A stretch of DNA of 64,000 nucleotides from Siphonodentalium dalli. Lineage: Eukaryota; Mollusca; Scaphopoda; Gadilida; Siphonodentaliidae. The notes beneath the pieces were generated by a model that ran no database searches, had not been told where the DNA came from, and saw only the letters and a list, made by a program, of their open reading frames with translations. This document shows, in pieces, positions 1 through 10,243 of the stretch; the first letter of the stretch is position 1; the number at the start of each line of letters is the position of its first letter. The translations under genes were made by a program, and so were the position numbers. The stretch lies in NCBI GenBank assembly GCA_032622095.1, contig CP136067.1:81804705-81868704 (forward strand). Direction: 5' to 3'.

Positions 1-479
1 AGCATTTTTGCTGCAGTGCATAAAACTTACCGGGTGGTGAGTATAATATATAGCTGAATTCAGCTACGATAGCTGATTACAGCTATTGTAGCTGATTTTT
101 CACATTTCCCAGACCTGTTCAGAACGAGCTAAATTAAATAGCCTGTTTGGTCTATGATAGATCGTTCAAGCTAGTATTAATATGATTACATCAGTACATA
201 CATATATTCTAAAAATTAATTTAGCCATTTACAACATGGTCAAAACGTCAATTTCACACATGTCATATTTTCAGACAGGATGGCCAAAATCAGTATTTTC
301 AATTGCTGAACGAAATGTTACACCCCAACCCGGTTTCCGACCGGCCTGATGAAATTAAATGATTCTAGGCACCGATCAAAACCCCTTCCGACCATCCAGA
401 GCAATAATTAAATCTATTTCTCCATATTTTGTCAAATAGTTCGACCTACATGTAGCTCGTCATAGAAAAATTAGCAATG
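1..479. other. Intergenic, no gene seen
   Basis: No coding signal or known element was recognised. Positions 50-100 carry several AGCT words spaced about 10 bases apart (AGCTGAATTC, AGCTACGAT, AGCTGATTAC), a small degenerate repeat. Confidence 0.4.
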
Positions 480-1590
480 CAGACTGAATCGTCCTCCGTT
501 GTACTAACTTTAATGATTGGTTCTGCAGTTGTGTCCAACATACCGTATTTAGTTTTTGGGTTATTGTGACCAAAGTGCATGACGTGGATCTTTGCAGAAT
601 TAAAATGTAATTGCCATTCTAGGGACCACTTGCAGACAGAGGTTATATAACTGCCATTCTAGGGACCACTTGCCGACAGAGGCTATATTTTCTTGGATGA
701 TGTCGATTCGCGGATCTCCAATTAGTTTTGTATCATCTGCGAAAATTTGACACATCTCTTTGATATTTTCTGGGAGATCATTGATATAAATGACGAAAAG
801 GATCGTGCCCAGCACACTTCCTTGAGGAAAGCCACTTGTTATGTTGATGCATGATGAAAGGTGGTCAATTGACTCACACACGTTATTCTCTACCAAGGAG
901 AAGGTCCCTAGTCCAGTTATGGATGTTGTTGCTAATACTGTACAATTGCATTTTCATCAATAATCTCTTGTGTGGGACACTATCAAAGGCCTTTTTAAAA
1001 TCCAGATAAACAGCATCAATATGTCCATTGTTATCCAGGTTGAAGGTTACATTATCCAGATATTCAATTAGTTGTGTCTTGCATGAGCAGCCTTTTCTGA
1101 ATCCATGTTGACAGGATACCATGAGACCGTTCTCTTCCATATGTGTAACAGTGGTGTCTTGGATGAAAGATTCTAATATTTTGCACATTGCACACTTAAG
1201 GCTTACTGGGCGCTAGTTGCTAGGGTTTGATATCAAGCCCTTTTAAAGATGCATGTGATGCTTGCTTTCTTCCACATTAATTGTATACGTCCTTCCTCCG
1301 TCGGTGAGGGAGCAATTGATTAGTATACAGGGGGAGGGGCTTAGCTCTGATGCTGTTTCTCTTAGTAATCGGGCTGGTATTCCGTCCAGTTCTGGACTTT
1401 TGCTGACTTTTAGACAGCATAGTTTCTGCTCTATGGCTGTTGTTGTTACCTGCAAGTTGACTATATCGCTAGATTTATCTGGTAACTTCATATTTGGCAT
1501 GTTACTTTTATCTTCATTGGTAAAGACTGATGCGAAGAAAAAAAATCAGGACGTGTTTCTGATTTGTTTGCCGAAAAATTCCCGATAGAT
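480..1590 (-). mobile_element. CR1/jockey-like LINE reverse transcriptase remnant
   Basis: Minus-strand remnant of a non-LTR retrotransposon reverse transcriptase in at least three frames. The block at 1243-1500 carries the N-terminal RT segment (VSKSPELDGIPARLL). The block at 883-1188 holds the fingers region with GFRKGCSCKTQL and AVYLDFKKAFDSVPHKRLL. The block at 600-896 has FPQGSVLGTILFVIYINDLP and the catalytic box FADD in QIFADDTKLIG. Below 600 further RT-like sequence (KIHVMHFGHNNPK) can be read to about 480. Frame changes near 885 and 1190-1240, and a duplicated 45-base piece at 610-690, show it is dead. No endonuclease domain was seen. The motifs place it among CR1/jockey-type LINEs; the exact clade needs a phylogeny. 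Confidence 0.88.
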
Positions 1591-3760
1591 ACATGTACAT
1601 GTACCGGTATACATAGTTTCAAAATAAGTGTCCCTTTTAATGCAGTCCTCAGCCATTTATAATGCGGCGTAACATCAACGAAACACGTTTGTTGCGTTTA
1701 GCCGTTTACAACTCATTGAGGGTGCGTTGTGACCATGTTGTAAACGGCTGAGGATCGCATTCAAATTAAATGCACAGCTTTGGGAATAACCACAGACGCA
1801 TTGAAATTTTCGATCACTGCCAAAAAAGTCTTAACACGGTGGAGAATTATATTAACGAACCGCATTCAAGTTAAACGCGTTGCATTGAAATTTCCTATCA
1901 CAGAGCCAAAAAAGTATACCAACGCTTAATTGCGTTAGTCTTAACGATGTCCCCAAATTAAAGAGATGTCCCAAAATTAAAAAAAAATAAAAATAAAAAA
2001 ACTTCAATTAAACTAGTACAGGATGGAAATATATCTCATTCTATTGTGAGATATATGTCCCGTTAGAAGCCAAGATATTGCATTTCACGGGTTTAGATTA
2101 AAAAAATTTCTCACGACGTGACGAACCATGGTCGGCACGCCGTGTCCGATATCCCCAAATTAGACCAATATAAAGGCCTGCTCTAATGCTATTTCCGAGA
2201 GAGGTTTCAGGGATCGACAAAAGAGGAGACTCTTGATAAACTAATTAGAATACACATGTTTCCACTCCCTTTGGACAACACATTCATCAATGAAATTATA
2301 AATATATTTGACAAGGACTTCAACAAAAACAGACATATTAAGTTACATTAGTTACAGTGAAACATTAAAGGGTAATGAAGTCATTATGAACACTAAATTT
2401 GGGCATTTTAATTTTTATGATTTATCATTATGGGACGATCTCATATTATATCCAACAGAATGTATGCAACATATGGATAAATTTGTGCCATGGATGATTG
2501 CAAAATACACTCATACAGGTGCTCTTTGAAAATATGGAAACGAACAAGATAATTTTAATGAAAATGAGTTATTCTTAAAGCACATGAGTGTATATGGCAC
2601 TCATTCATTGCTCAATTTATTCATTTGTTGGCTGTATAAATCTTGTTGGGTATAATATGAGATTGTCCCATAAAATAAATGGCAATATTTAGTGTCCAGT
2701 AGACCAGTACCCCTTTAAAACATCAGTTTTGCCTAGTTTAGTAGTTACAGTAGTTACTTGTTATTAGTTCAAAATAAAGGAAATACTGATTCTGTTGCTC
2801 AACACACGCAGTGTTTATGATCAACTTGATCTAAGTAATTGTGTAATGACTTTTAGATAAGATATACAGTCAGTTTTGGCAACTGTAACTTAATATAATA
2901 TTTCTGTTTGTTGATGAGCCTATTTGAACTTTCTGGATTTAAATTTTCATTAAATATTTTCACCCTTTTTATGACCTGTTTGTGTGTGTATATACTATTA
3001 CTATATTGCTTCATTTGACCACAACATATCAACTTTCTAACTTTTTTCAGGTTCACATTAAATTAAATTTTAATTGGCAATACCCATGATCAGTATGTTG
3101 GTGGACTGCTTGGAGAAATTTCAAGCACCATACATCTATAAAATGGCTTTGTTGATGTCAAATGATCCAATGTTCCCAATTGGTCAATAAATATCAGATT
3201 GTAACTTACAAAACTTGAAAATATGACTTGCTGAATGCTTCAGAACCAACCAGATAGACCCCATTTTAGGCTTACTTTTAATAAAATTTCTCCACGGGGG
3301 GAACCCCCGGACCCCCTATAGTCATAAGGGGGTACCCCCCCTCCCGAACCCACCCCCACGGTTTCCCTAAATGTCCCCAAATTAGGCTAATCTAAAGGCC
3401 TGAATCCGGTTTCAATTTCTAGATGTTAATTTTGGTATCACTAACAGTGAAGCAAAAGCAGTGAAGGGATTCAAAAAATACCTTGACTAACATTCTATCA
3501 ATTACTCACGCATCTACAACTCAGCAGCTATAATGTCATTCCGGTCACCAAATTGTCGGAGTTTATTGCATTCCTATAGATGTGTGAATTACCTTCATTT
3601 CTCAAGTGATTATAAACCATAATTTCACTTCTGAATTATGTCACTTTAACTAGTGCGTTATGTATTCATACGTGCTATAGAAATGTACATGTCATGGGAA
3701 TAATGGTGGTATTATTAAGATTTCTGGTAAATCTTATGTTTATAGTGGAATATAATAAAC
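1591..3760. other. Repeat-derived or unique noncoding sequence
   Basis: No convincing exon. Two blocks share CCCCAAATTAG followed by AAAGGCCTG (about 2150-2195 and 3370-3405), so they are diverged copies of an unnamed repeat. Positions 1655-1765 carry an imperfect inverted repeat based on CCTCAGCC and GGCTGAGG. A C-rich patch lies at 3293-3365. Confidence 0.4.
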
Positions 3761-3925
3761 AGAATAATCACTTGATTGAACTGGTGACATGAAATATTTC
3801 TTTCGATGATTAGAGGCAGGGACAATTTTGTAAATCACTTGAGCGCAGTGCACTCTTGTGTTTGTACAACGTCCCTGCCTCTCATGAATTATTTCGCCTC
3901 ACCAGTTCAATCAAGTGATTATTCT
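3761..3925. repeat. Short hairpin MITE-like element
   Basis: The left arm beginning AGAATAATCACTTGATTGAA is repeated inverted at the right end (TTCAATCAAGTGATTATTCT). The inner arms match again around GAGGCAGGGAC and GTCCCTGCCTC. The two arms of about 60 bases flank a short loop. No clear target duplication was found, so the superfamily is unknown. Confidence 0.7.
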
Positions 3926-4351
3926 CTATTTAAACCCTTTTTGACACTTTGTGACTCGTCGTCATATATATTTCTTAAATCGGAATATGGAAGACCGGTG
4001 TTCTGAAGAAAAAAACATCCTGCACCATCACCACATTAAGAAATTGACAACTTTATTAAACGAGCATGGCAACAGGCGGGGTTTGTCCATTTTGGTGGGG
4101 TTGAAATTTGGTTAAAATTTTCAATAGTTGGAAATTTCATTCTAGAACATTACAGACCCTAAAATAGACTGAAATTTTTTGATAGTTTGATTTTTCAACC
4201 CGTATTTGGTGTGGAATTTATTGATTTACACCGTCAAATATTTTTTTAATATCATTTCTGGTTAAATTGCTTTGAAACTTCACCCAGTTAATACAGGTAA
4301 CCAGCTACTTTCACTTTCCAGGCAATCTTAATAATGGATTTCGTTTTTCAG

Positions 4352-4446
4352 GAGCCAAAGTGAAAAGAACACAGCCGTGCTGGAAGCCCCCAGTTAACGA
4401 CAAAGCTCCCAAGTTACATTTGTACAACAGCCTCACAAGACAAAAG
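4352..4446 (+). CDS. CARS1: Cysteinyl-tRNA synthetase, N-terminal exon (partial)
   Basis: Internal exon of 95 bases between a TTTTTCAG acceptor and a GTACCG donor. It starts with two bases of a split codon and ends in phase 0. The translation includes KRTQPCWKPP and then KLHLYNSLTRQK. This matches the conserved segment just before the catalytic Rossmann domain of animal cytosolic cysteinyl-tRNA synthetase, which charges tRNA-Cys with cysteine. The exon end after the final K is where the conserved segment leads into the HIGH-motif region. Neither the first exon nor the next ones (the WYCCGPTVYD and HMGHAR segments) could be found in this window. Either the following intron is very long and overlaps the minus-strand gene, or this is an isolated exon copy. 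The open frame and intact splice sites argue against an old pseudogene. Confidence 0.75.
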
Positions 4447-4588
4447 GTACCGTTCTCTTCACCTTCAAGCTCGGGTCTAAAAAAGACAATTAGTGTCTGT
4501 AGACAGTTAAACTGTTTTAATATTTTATTTAGAAATATGGTTTTCACAAGCCAAAGAGTATAAAGAAACAATTAAAACTAATACTTGT

Positions 4589-5135
4589 TATACCCACCAT
4601 AACAAAGTTATGAGGGTATATAGGAATCATTTGTCCATTTTTCTGGCCATCTGTCTGTCCATCCAGTCACAACTTGCCCGAGCTTATATTCCTACATTTT
4701 TCAGTAATTGTTTTGGAAACTTGACGCAGAAATTTAGTACCATGGGAACCTGTGTACCTGCGATTATCAGGTAGGTGTGAATTTCTTTTAGTGGAGTTAT
4801 CCCACTTTTCGACTTAGAAATTTTTCGCAACATGCATGACTTTGTCCGAGCTGCATGTATTATTCCTACATTTTCCGGTCAATTTTTTAAAACCTTGGCA
4901 CAGATAATAACGACTATATGAACCTGTGCACCTGCGATTATGAACAAGAACTGAATTTTGTTTAGTGGAGTTATCCCCTTTTTTTACTTACACATTTTTT
5001 TGTAGAATGCATAAATTTGTCGGAGCTTGTATATCTTGTGTTTTTTTTATCGACATTTTTGTTGTTAATGTGTCTACCTTTAATGTAGCCAAATTACGCT
5101 GTGGGGGTATTGGGAAAGTCACACCTCTACTTGTC
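4589..5135 (+). repeat. Family H dispersed repeat, copy 1
   Basis: Begins near GTTATACCCACCATAACAAA and contains about two and a half internal units of roughly 175 bases. Each unit carries a TATTCCTACATTTT-like word, then CTTGACGCAGA or CTTGGCACAGA, then ACCTGTGTACCTGCGATTAT or a variant. It closes with GTCACACCTCTA. The same unit order and the same closing word occur at about 48.7-49.1 kb. No coding capacity. Confidence 0.7.
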
Positions 5136-6690
5136 ATTGTTGGTTGTACTTATCCATATTTTCTTGTCACATGGACACATTCTTCTCATTGTCATCACTG
5201 ATGGAAACACATATTTATTTACAGTATGGGGATCGAGACCACTTACCGGGTATTTTGGGTATTTACGGTATTTACAATCGATGCACTTTATCAAACAGAA
5301 GTTTATTGTAATTTTAATGTATGTATACAGAGATTGTTTAGGGCAATGAGAGGGGTCAAGTTTTCCCAATTTCTGACCCTAACATTCCCAATTCACAAAA
5401 TATCTCTTCATTTGTGAACAAAATATAGGAATTTTCCTTGATGTTGTAAAGAGATTTTTCATGTCATTTTGCTCCATTTGTATAAAATAAGCCTGAGATT
5501 AGTGTGTGTCATTTGCAGAATGAGGGTATATTGATGATAGTTTATGTTCAGGAGTTGCAGAGGCAAGGGAGGACAGTGATTATAGCTTGTCTTGTTTGCC
5601 CTCTAGTATTCACATGCATGCATTTAACACATTGATAAAGTGTCATTTTGAAGGTTGTAAACAACCCTTTATATTCTCCATTGCTTATGGCACCCTGAAT
5701 CTTGGCAATAGACAGCAGGTAGATCAGCACAGAAGAAGGTGTATGCATGTAGTATGGGCTCATCAATGTACAGGTTTCCTTTCCAGAGTGAAACTTTAAG
5801 ATGGTGTATACCTTCCCCATATTTCTGTATACCAGTAGATTCGGGGTATAAAATAATACTTTTTAGTCTGAGAGTCAGTCAACAGGAGCTTCTGTCACTA
5901 GGAAATAATTTTTTCTCTCCAATTATCTTCTATGAACCAGGACAGAAAATGTGGTTATTTTTCGAACATTACAACAGTTATGTGTCAATATCAATCTTTT
6001 AAACCACTTTTAATGCAACACCAGATGTATATCCAAACTGGTGTGTGTTTTATCTTAAAGGGACGGGCAGCCTTCGTTGTAGGTTATAATTTAGAAATAA
6101 CATTATCAAATTATGATAATTTCCTCAAGAATATACTAACAGTATAGCATAATGATGGTATGAATGCGATATTATTCGACTGTTGTTTAGTTTCTCGCAA
6201 TAAGCTCAGTGGATTGTTTATAAGATGAATCATGATATTGCGCCATTTCCTTATTTAGATTCGCGTGCTTTACTTCGGTTCTAAAACTCCTAATTTGGAG
6301 CGTTTACAACTTACAACTCACAATACGACTCATTGTAATATTTCTTATTTGGTATGTACCATATATAGGTTAGGAGAAACTACTAACTGGATTGAAAAAT
6401 ATTCATCTCTTTGCAAGAAGAATTATATTATGTTCACATTTTCTTGCTGATCATTTACCAATTATGAAGTAACGTGGATTAGCTTCATTTTGGACTGACA
6501 GCGGGTGCTGAGAATGGGTCGATTAAAATAAAATTTCGTGTGATTTGAATGCGATTATTGATTGCGCCAATAAACAGAACATTATCATGAACGATACGGT
6601 AGTTCCGAGTGTATGTCTATAAACAATCGTAACGTAACTTTCTTTTATGTTTGTTTACATAACCAAGCATGACAATAACATGCAATCCAT
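5136..6690. other. Noncoding stretch, no gene recognised
   Basis: Several open frames of 60-90 codons overlap on both strands, but none shows motifs, splice context or protein-like composition. I see no recognisable element. It lies downstream of the cysteinyl-tRNA synthetase exon and may be intron. Confidence 0.35.
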
Positions 6691-7182
6691 GTGATATTTA
6701 TGATTTGTATAAGAACAACATCTGTCTATTATATAATATTCTTTCTGTTTATGGTGGTTTTTGTGGATGTGACTATTTTAAAACCTATACCCACAGGGAA
6801 GTCTGCCTGTAAACCTATACCCACAGGGAAATCTGCCTGTAAACCTATACCCACAGGGAAGTCTGCCTGTAAACCTATACCCACAGGGAAGTCTGCCTGT
6901 AAACCTATACCCACAGGGAAGTCTGCCTGTAAACCTATACCCATAGGGAAGTCTGTCTGTAAACCTATACCCACAGGGAAGTCTGCCTATAAACATATAC
7001 CCACAGGGAAGTCTACCTGTAAACCTATACCCACAGGGAAGTCTGTCTGTAAACCTATACCCACAGGGAAGTCTGCCTGTAAACCTACATGTATACCCAC
7101 AGGGAAGTCTGCCTGTATCTTTAAATGGGAGTTTCAAAGAATGTTTTTTGTCATTATTGAAAGTTCTTCTGGGAAGAGATAG
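6691..7182 (+). CDS. Doubtful ORF made of a 10-residue repeat
   Basis: Open frame of 163 codons. About 30 residues at the start include a hydrophobic run (YYIIFFLFMVVFVDV). It continues as ten or eleven copies of KPIPTGKSAC and ends in unrelated sequence. The 30-base repeat unit is a multiple of three and free of stops in several frames, including two on the minus strand. An open frame is therefore expected by chance. The hydrophobic lead is intriguing for a secreted repeat protein, but nothing else supports expression. Confidence 0.15.
   Translation: MIFMICIRTTSVYYIIFFLFMVVFVDVTILKPIPTGKSACKPIPTGKSACKPIPTGKSACKPIPTGKSACKPIPTGKSACKPIPIGKSVCKPIPTGKSAYKHIPTGKSTCKPIPTGKSVCKPIPTGKSACKPTCIPTGKSACIFKWEFQRMFFVIIESSSGKR
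6781..7116. repeat. 30-bp minisatellite, 11 units
   Basis: Ten exact-length 30-base units start at 6781 and every 30 bases to 7051. An eleventh unit (7081-7116) carries a 6-base insertion that creates ACATGTATAC. The unit core is CCTATACCCACAGGGAAGTC. Units differ by one to three substitutions. There are no spacers, so this is not a CRISPR array. Confidence 0.97.
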
Positions 7183-7238
7183 AACATCTTTGATACTCTT
7201 CCTTTAGAGGTGTGAGCTAAAATTTGCGCCTTGTGGCA

Positions 7239-7662
7239 AGCCTGAATTTAGTGTGTCTGACATTTGCTGAATGAGGTCCTCAGAGGGTAAATATAGAGAT
7301 GCTATCCCACACGGTGGGCTAGCATCACCGAATTCACCCTCTGGGGACCTCATTCTGCTTGGGCCTCATCTTCTGCAAAGTATCTATTGTCTCATATTAA
7401 CATTGTTTTTAGTTACTTTTTCGCTTTTGTTGAGTTTGTATATCCCCTAATTTTCAGAACATAAAATACATAATCGAGGTGACTAATGGGTGAACAACAC
7501 CAACCAACCGAGGAACTTCAATCTGATCCTAGGTCTCCCATAGCATTGAGGCCTAAGCAGAATGAGGTTCCCAGATGATGGTGATGCTAGCCTGCTACGC
7601 AGGAGGGCGTCACTAAATTCACCCTCTGGGGACCTCATTCTGCAAATGACACACATTAAACT
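7239..7662. mobile_element. Family F palindromic element, two blocks
   Basis: Starts with CAAGCCTGAATTTAGTGTGT and contains two palindromic blocks (about 7270-7352 and 7558-7645). Each is built from AGAGGGTGAATTTAGTG-type sequence and its reverse complement CACCCTCTGGGGACCTCATT. The stretch between carries sequence also found next to other family F copies (TCTGCTTGGGCCTCATCTTC). The right end runs into CTGAACTGAACTGAACTG rather than a matching terminus, so this copy is broken. Confidence 0.75.
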
Positions 7663-7733
7663 GAACTGAACTGAACTGTTATTAGATATCTAGTAGTGCA
7701 AGAGCTGGCTCGAAGCATGGATTCAGTTGTACG

Positions 7734-8606
7734 CCATAACATAACATAACATCAAGATACACAGAACGAGTCGAATGACTCTTAGTTCCAGATTATATCA
7801 AAAGTTATTTTACTGCATTGCAATCCATCCCTTCTGTATCATATTCGTACCGTATTGGGCGGAAGTGATTGTCCAATAGAGTTTTGAATTCTGCTAGCGT
7901 TTGCGATTGTACAATATAATCAGGCAGGGCATTCCAGCTGGAAACAATTCGGTTGCAGAAGAAGAACATCCCGATATCCTTCGATGATCTCGAATATGCC
8001 AATTTCATAGTGTTACCTCTTGTTCGGGTGTACTCTGCTCGCTTGAACAGTTTGCTCTCATCCACGTTGTATAACTCATTCTGCCTGATTCTGGTATTTG
8101 TATGTCTCTATCATATCACCTCTGAATCGGTGATATTTCAAGGACATCAAACCGAGGTTTATCATTCTGTCTCTATAACTTAATTTTTGAAATTTCGGCA
8201 CCATTTTTGTTGCTCGCCTCTGCATCCGTTCAATGGTTATACTTCTGTTCTTGTGATGAGAGTTCCAAGTCGTATTACAATATTCCAGTATTGGTCTCAC
8301 CATAGACCTGTACAAGTAGCTAAATGTATCTGGTTCTAAACTGACGAAAGTTCTCCTGATTATGCCCAGAGTTCTATATGCGCGACTACACACACTGTTA
8401 ATATGGCAATCAAACTTTAGTTGCGTATCAATAGTCACTCCCAGATCTTTTTCATACTCGCTCACTGGAATTGGTGGCCTTTCTGTCGAATCTGTCATGT
8501 TGTATTGATGCCGAGGGTTGTTGAATCCAAAGTGCAGCACGTGAATTTTTGAGGAGGGTGGCTGTTGTTGTTTCCTTCTGACCACTGACTGCACCCCAAG
8601 TTTCAA
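7734..8606 (-). mobile_element. CR1-like LINE, C-terminal RT part and 3' tail
   Basis: Minus strand. An open frame of 176 codons (8076-8606) runs from the end of the RT palm into the thumb and connection region: KIHVLHFGFNN, EKDLGVTIDTQLKFDCHI, YRSMVRPILEYCNTTWN, and RMQRRATKMVPKFQKLSYRDR. After one frame change near 8070 the remaining C-terminus continues at 7805-8065 (RTRGNTMKLAYSRSSKDIGM, FFFCNRIVSSWNALPD). Beyond the end there is a TTATG microsatellite on the minus strand (7734-7751), as expected for the 3' end of this LINE type. The 5' end is cut at about 8606, which is the usual 5' truncation. Confidence 0.9.
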
Positions 8607-9397
8607 GTGTCAAGTTTCCTTGACATAAATCAGCTAGTGAAATCGGTAGGGATAATACTGGTTTACGTCGAAGTACAGTTGCTTTACTCTTCTATAGCAG
8701 ACTTTAAGCGTAAATCACCTGCTCATCTAAAATCACCAATGACAGTAATAAAATGTCACAATTGTGAAAGGAACCCAGTTAATTCCATATAAAACATTAT
8801 ATTTGATTGAACTCCACTTATAAGAGTTATCAACTGAAAGTGGTAATTTAATGTGAACAATTTATTTTATCACAATGTTTACATAATTTCAAAAGAATAT
8901 AAACTCATTTGACCTCCCGAACTTCGTAACAGTTCAGTTTTTCTCTAGAAGTAAACAAACGGATAAAATGTGAGGTTACTCCTAATTACATGGCATATTC
9001 TTTGCATAATTTAACACTACAGTTAGATTATATTACATCATAATGATCATAAGATATCACTATTTCCGATAAATGTAATCTTTTGTAATGATTTGTATGA
9101 TAATGTTGATTAAAATTGATGAAAAATCCCACCATTGGATCTGGGTGCAAAGTTCGTTATAGAAGAGTAAGGCAACTGTACTTTGACGTAAACCAGAATT
9201 TCCCTAGGTTTATTACCTTTTTCCTCATTTCTGGTTGCGTTTGTGATTGCCTCGGCCATTTTGAATGCGTGATACTCATCAACTCGAAACCACGTGATTC
9301 CCCTCCGTGAGTTGGGGGGGGGGGGGGGGGGGGGGGGTGCTCCCGCTAGGATGGTCAGTCAGTCATTTGGGTAACTCGGGTTTATTATACATGTTAA
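8607..9397. repeat. Noncoding, with a long poly-G run
   Basis: No gene recognised. A run of 24 G residues occupies 9314-9337, ending in TGCTCCC. Two short segments (8655-8715 and 9150-9200) are inverted copies of each other (TTTACGTCGAAGTACAGTTG and CAACTGTACTTTGACGTAAA). They suggest a broken inverted-repeat element of about 550 bases. Confidence 0.6.
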
Positions 9398-9595
9398 CCC
9401 TTTCTATACTATTCATCCACTCAGTTATATAAGTATACATGGGAATGGAGGGATTTTCAGGAAAAATAAGCAGACGATAGATTATAAAAGTACAGATGGA
9501 GGGTAATGTTCAGATATGGTCGTTTGTTCAACTTATTATTATGTGAACATTTCCTAAAGGAACTGCTCGTCCATGAGTATTTAGTATGGAAAGGG
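9398..9595 (+). mobile_element. Family E TTAA element, copy 1
   Basis: A 198-base element flanked by TTAA on both sides (9394-9397 and 9596-9599). It begins CCCTTTCTATACTA and ends TTTAGTATGGAAAGGG. The centre has an inner inverted repeat around TTGTTCAACTTATTAT. TTAA target sites and CCC termini are typical of piggyBac-type elements. It has no coding capacity, so it is nonautonomous. Confidence 0.85.
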
Positions 9596-9979
9596 TTAAG
9601 GAAACACACATACATGTATCTGCTTATAGGGCTTCTCTTGATTGGTGGTTGAAGAAAAAAAAACGGTTTTATTTGTAGATATTTTTTATTGAAAGATATC
9701 CTCTGTTCTTACAACAAAATTATAGGCACATCAAGTCTCATTGTATGCGACAAAGAGTGAGGTTAAAGTTAGGGACTAATCCTCTGTTACAAGAGTGACA
9801 TATAAAGATAGGAACATTATCCTCTGTGTTACATTATTCTTGGAGGTTTTTTAGTTACGAGCTTGCTACTGTGCATGGTTACCTGTGACTTGTAACTTGT
9901 ATTGGTATGTCTGAAATCAATGTACCATACATACACGTATATAGTTTGCTGATGATGAAAAATCTATACTGTTTATGGT

Positions 9980-10243
9980 CAGGCCTCAAAATATGGTGCT
10001 GTTTATTTGCAGCCTGAGGTCCCCAGAGGGTGAATTTAGTGATGCTACCCACACAGTTGGTTAGCATCACTAAATTCACCCTCTGGGGACCTCATTCTGT
10101 TTAGGTCTCATCTTCTCTGGAAAGTATCTTTATTATCAAATTAACATATTTTTTTATGCTAGCCACTTTGCGCGGTAGCGTCAATAAATTCACCTTCTGG
10201 GGACCTCATTCTGCAAATGACCAGCACTATATTTTGAGGCCTG
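9980..10243. mobile_element. Family F palindromic element, 264 bp
   Basis: Outer arms CAGGCCTCAAAATATGGTGC and GCACTATATTTTGAGGCCTG are inverted repeats. Two inner blocks repeat the family core (CCCAGAGGGTGAATTTAGTG and its inverse). The middle carries TCTCATCTTCTCTGGAAAG, as in the copies at 7.4 and 60.6 kb. No clean flanking duplication was seen. Confidence 0.8.

Noticed and set aside
6781-7116. CRISPR-like array
   Set aside because: Units are contiguous with no unique spacers, and the genome is eukaryotic.
6729-7137. Minus-strand frames of 81 and 119 codons
   Set aside because: Antisense readings of the 30-base minisatellite.
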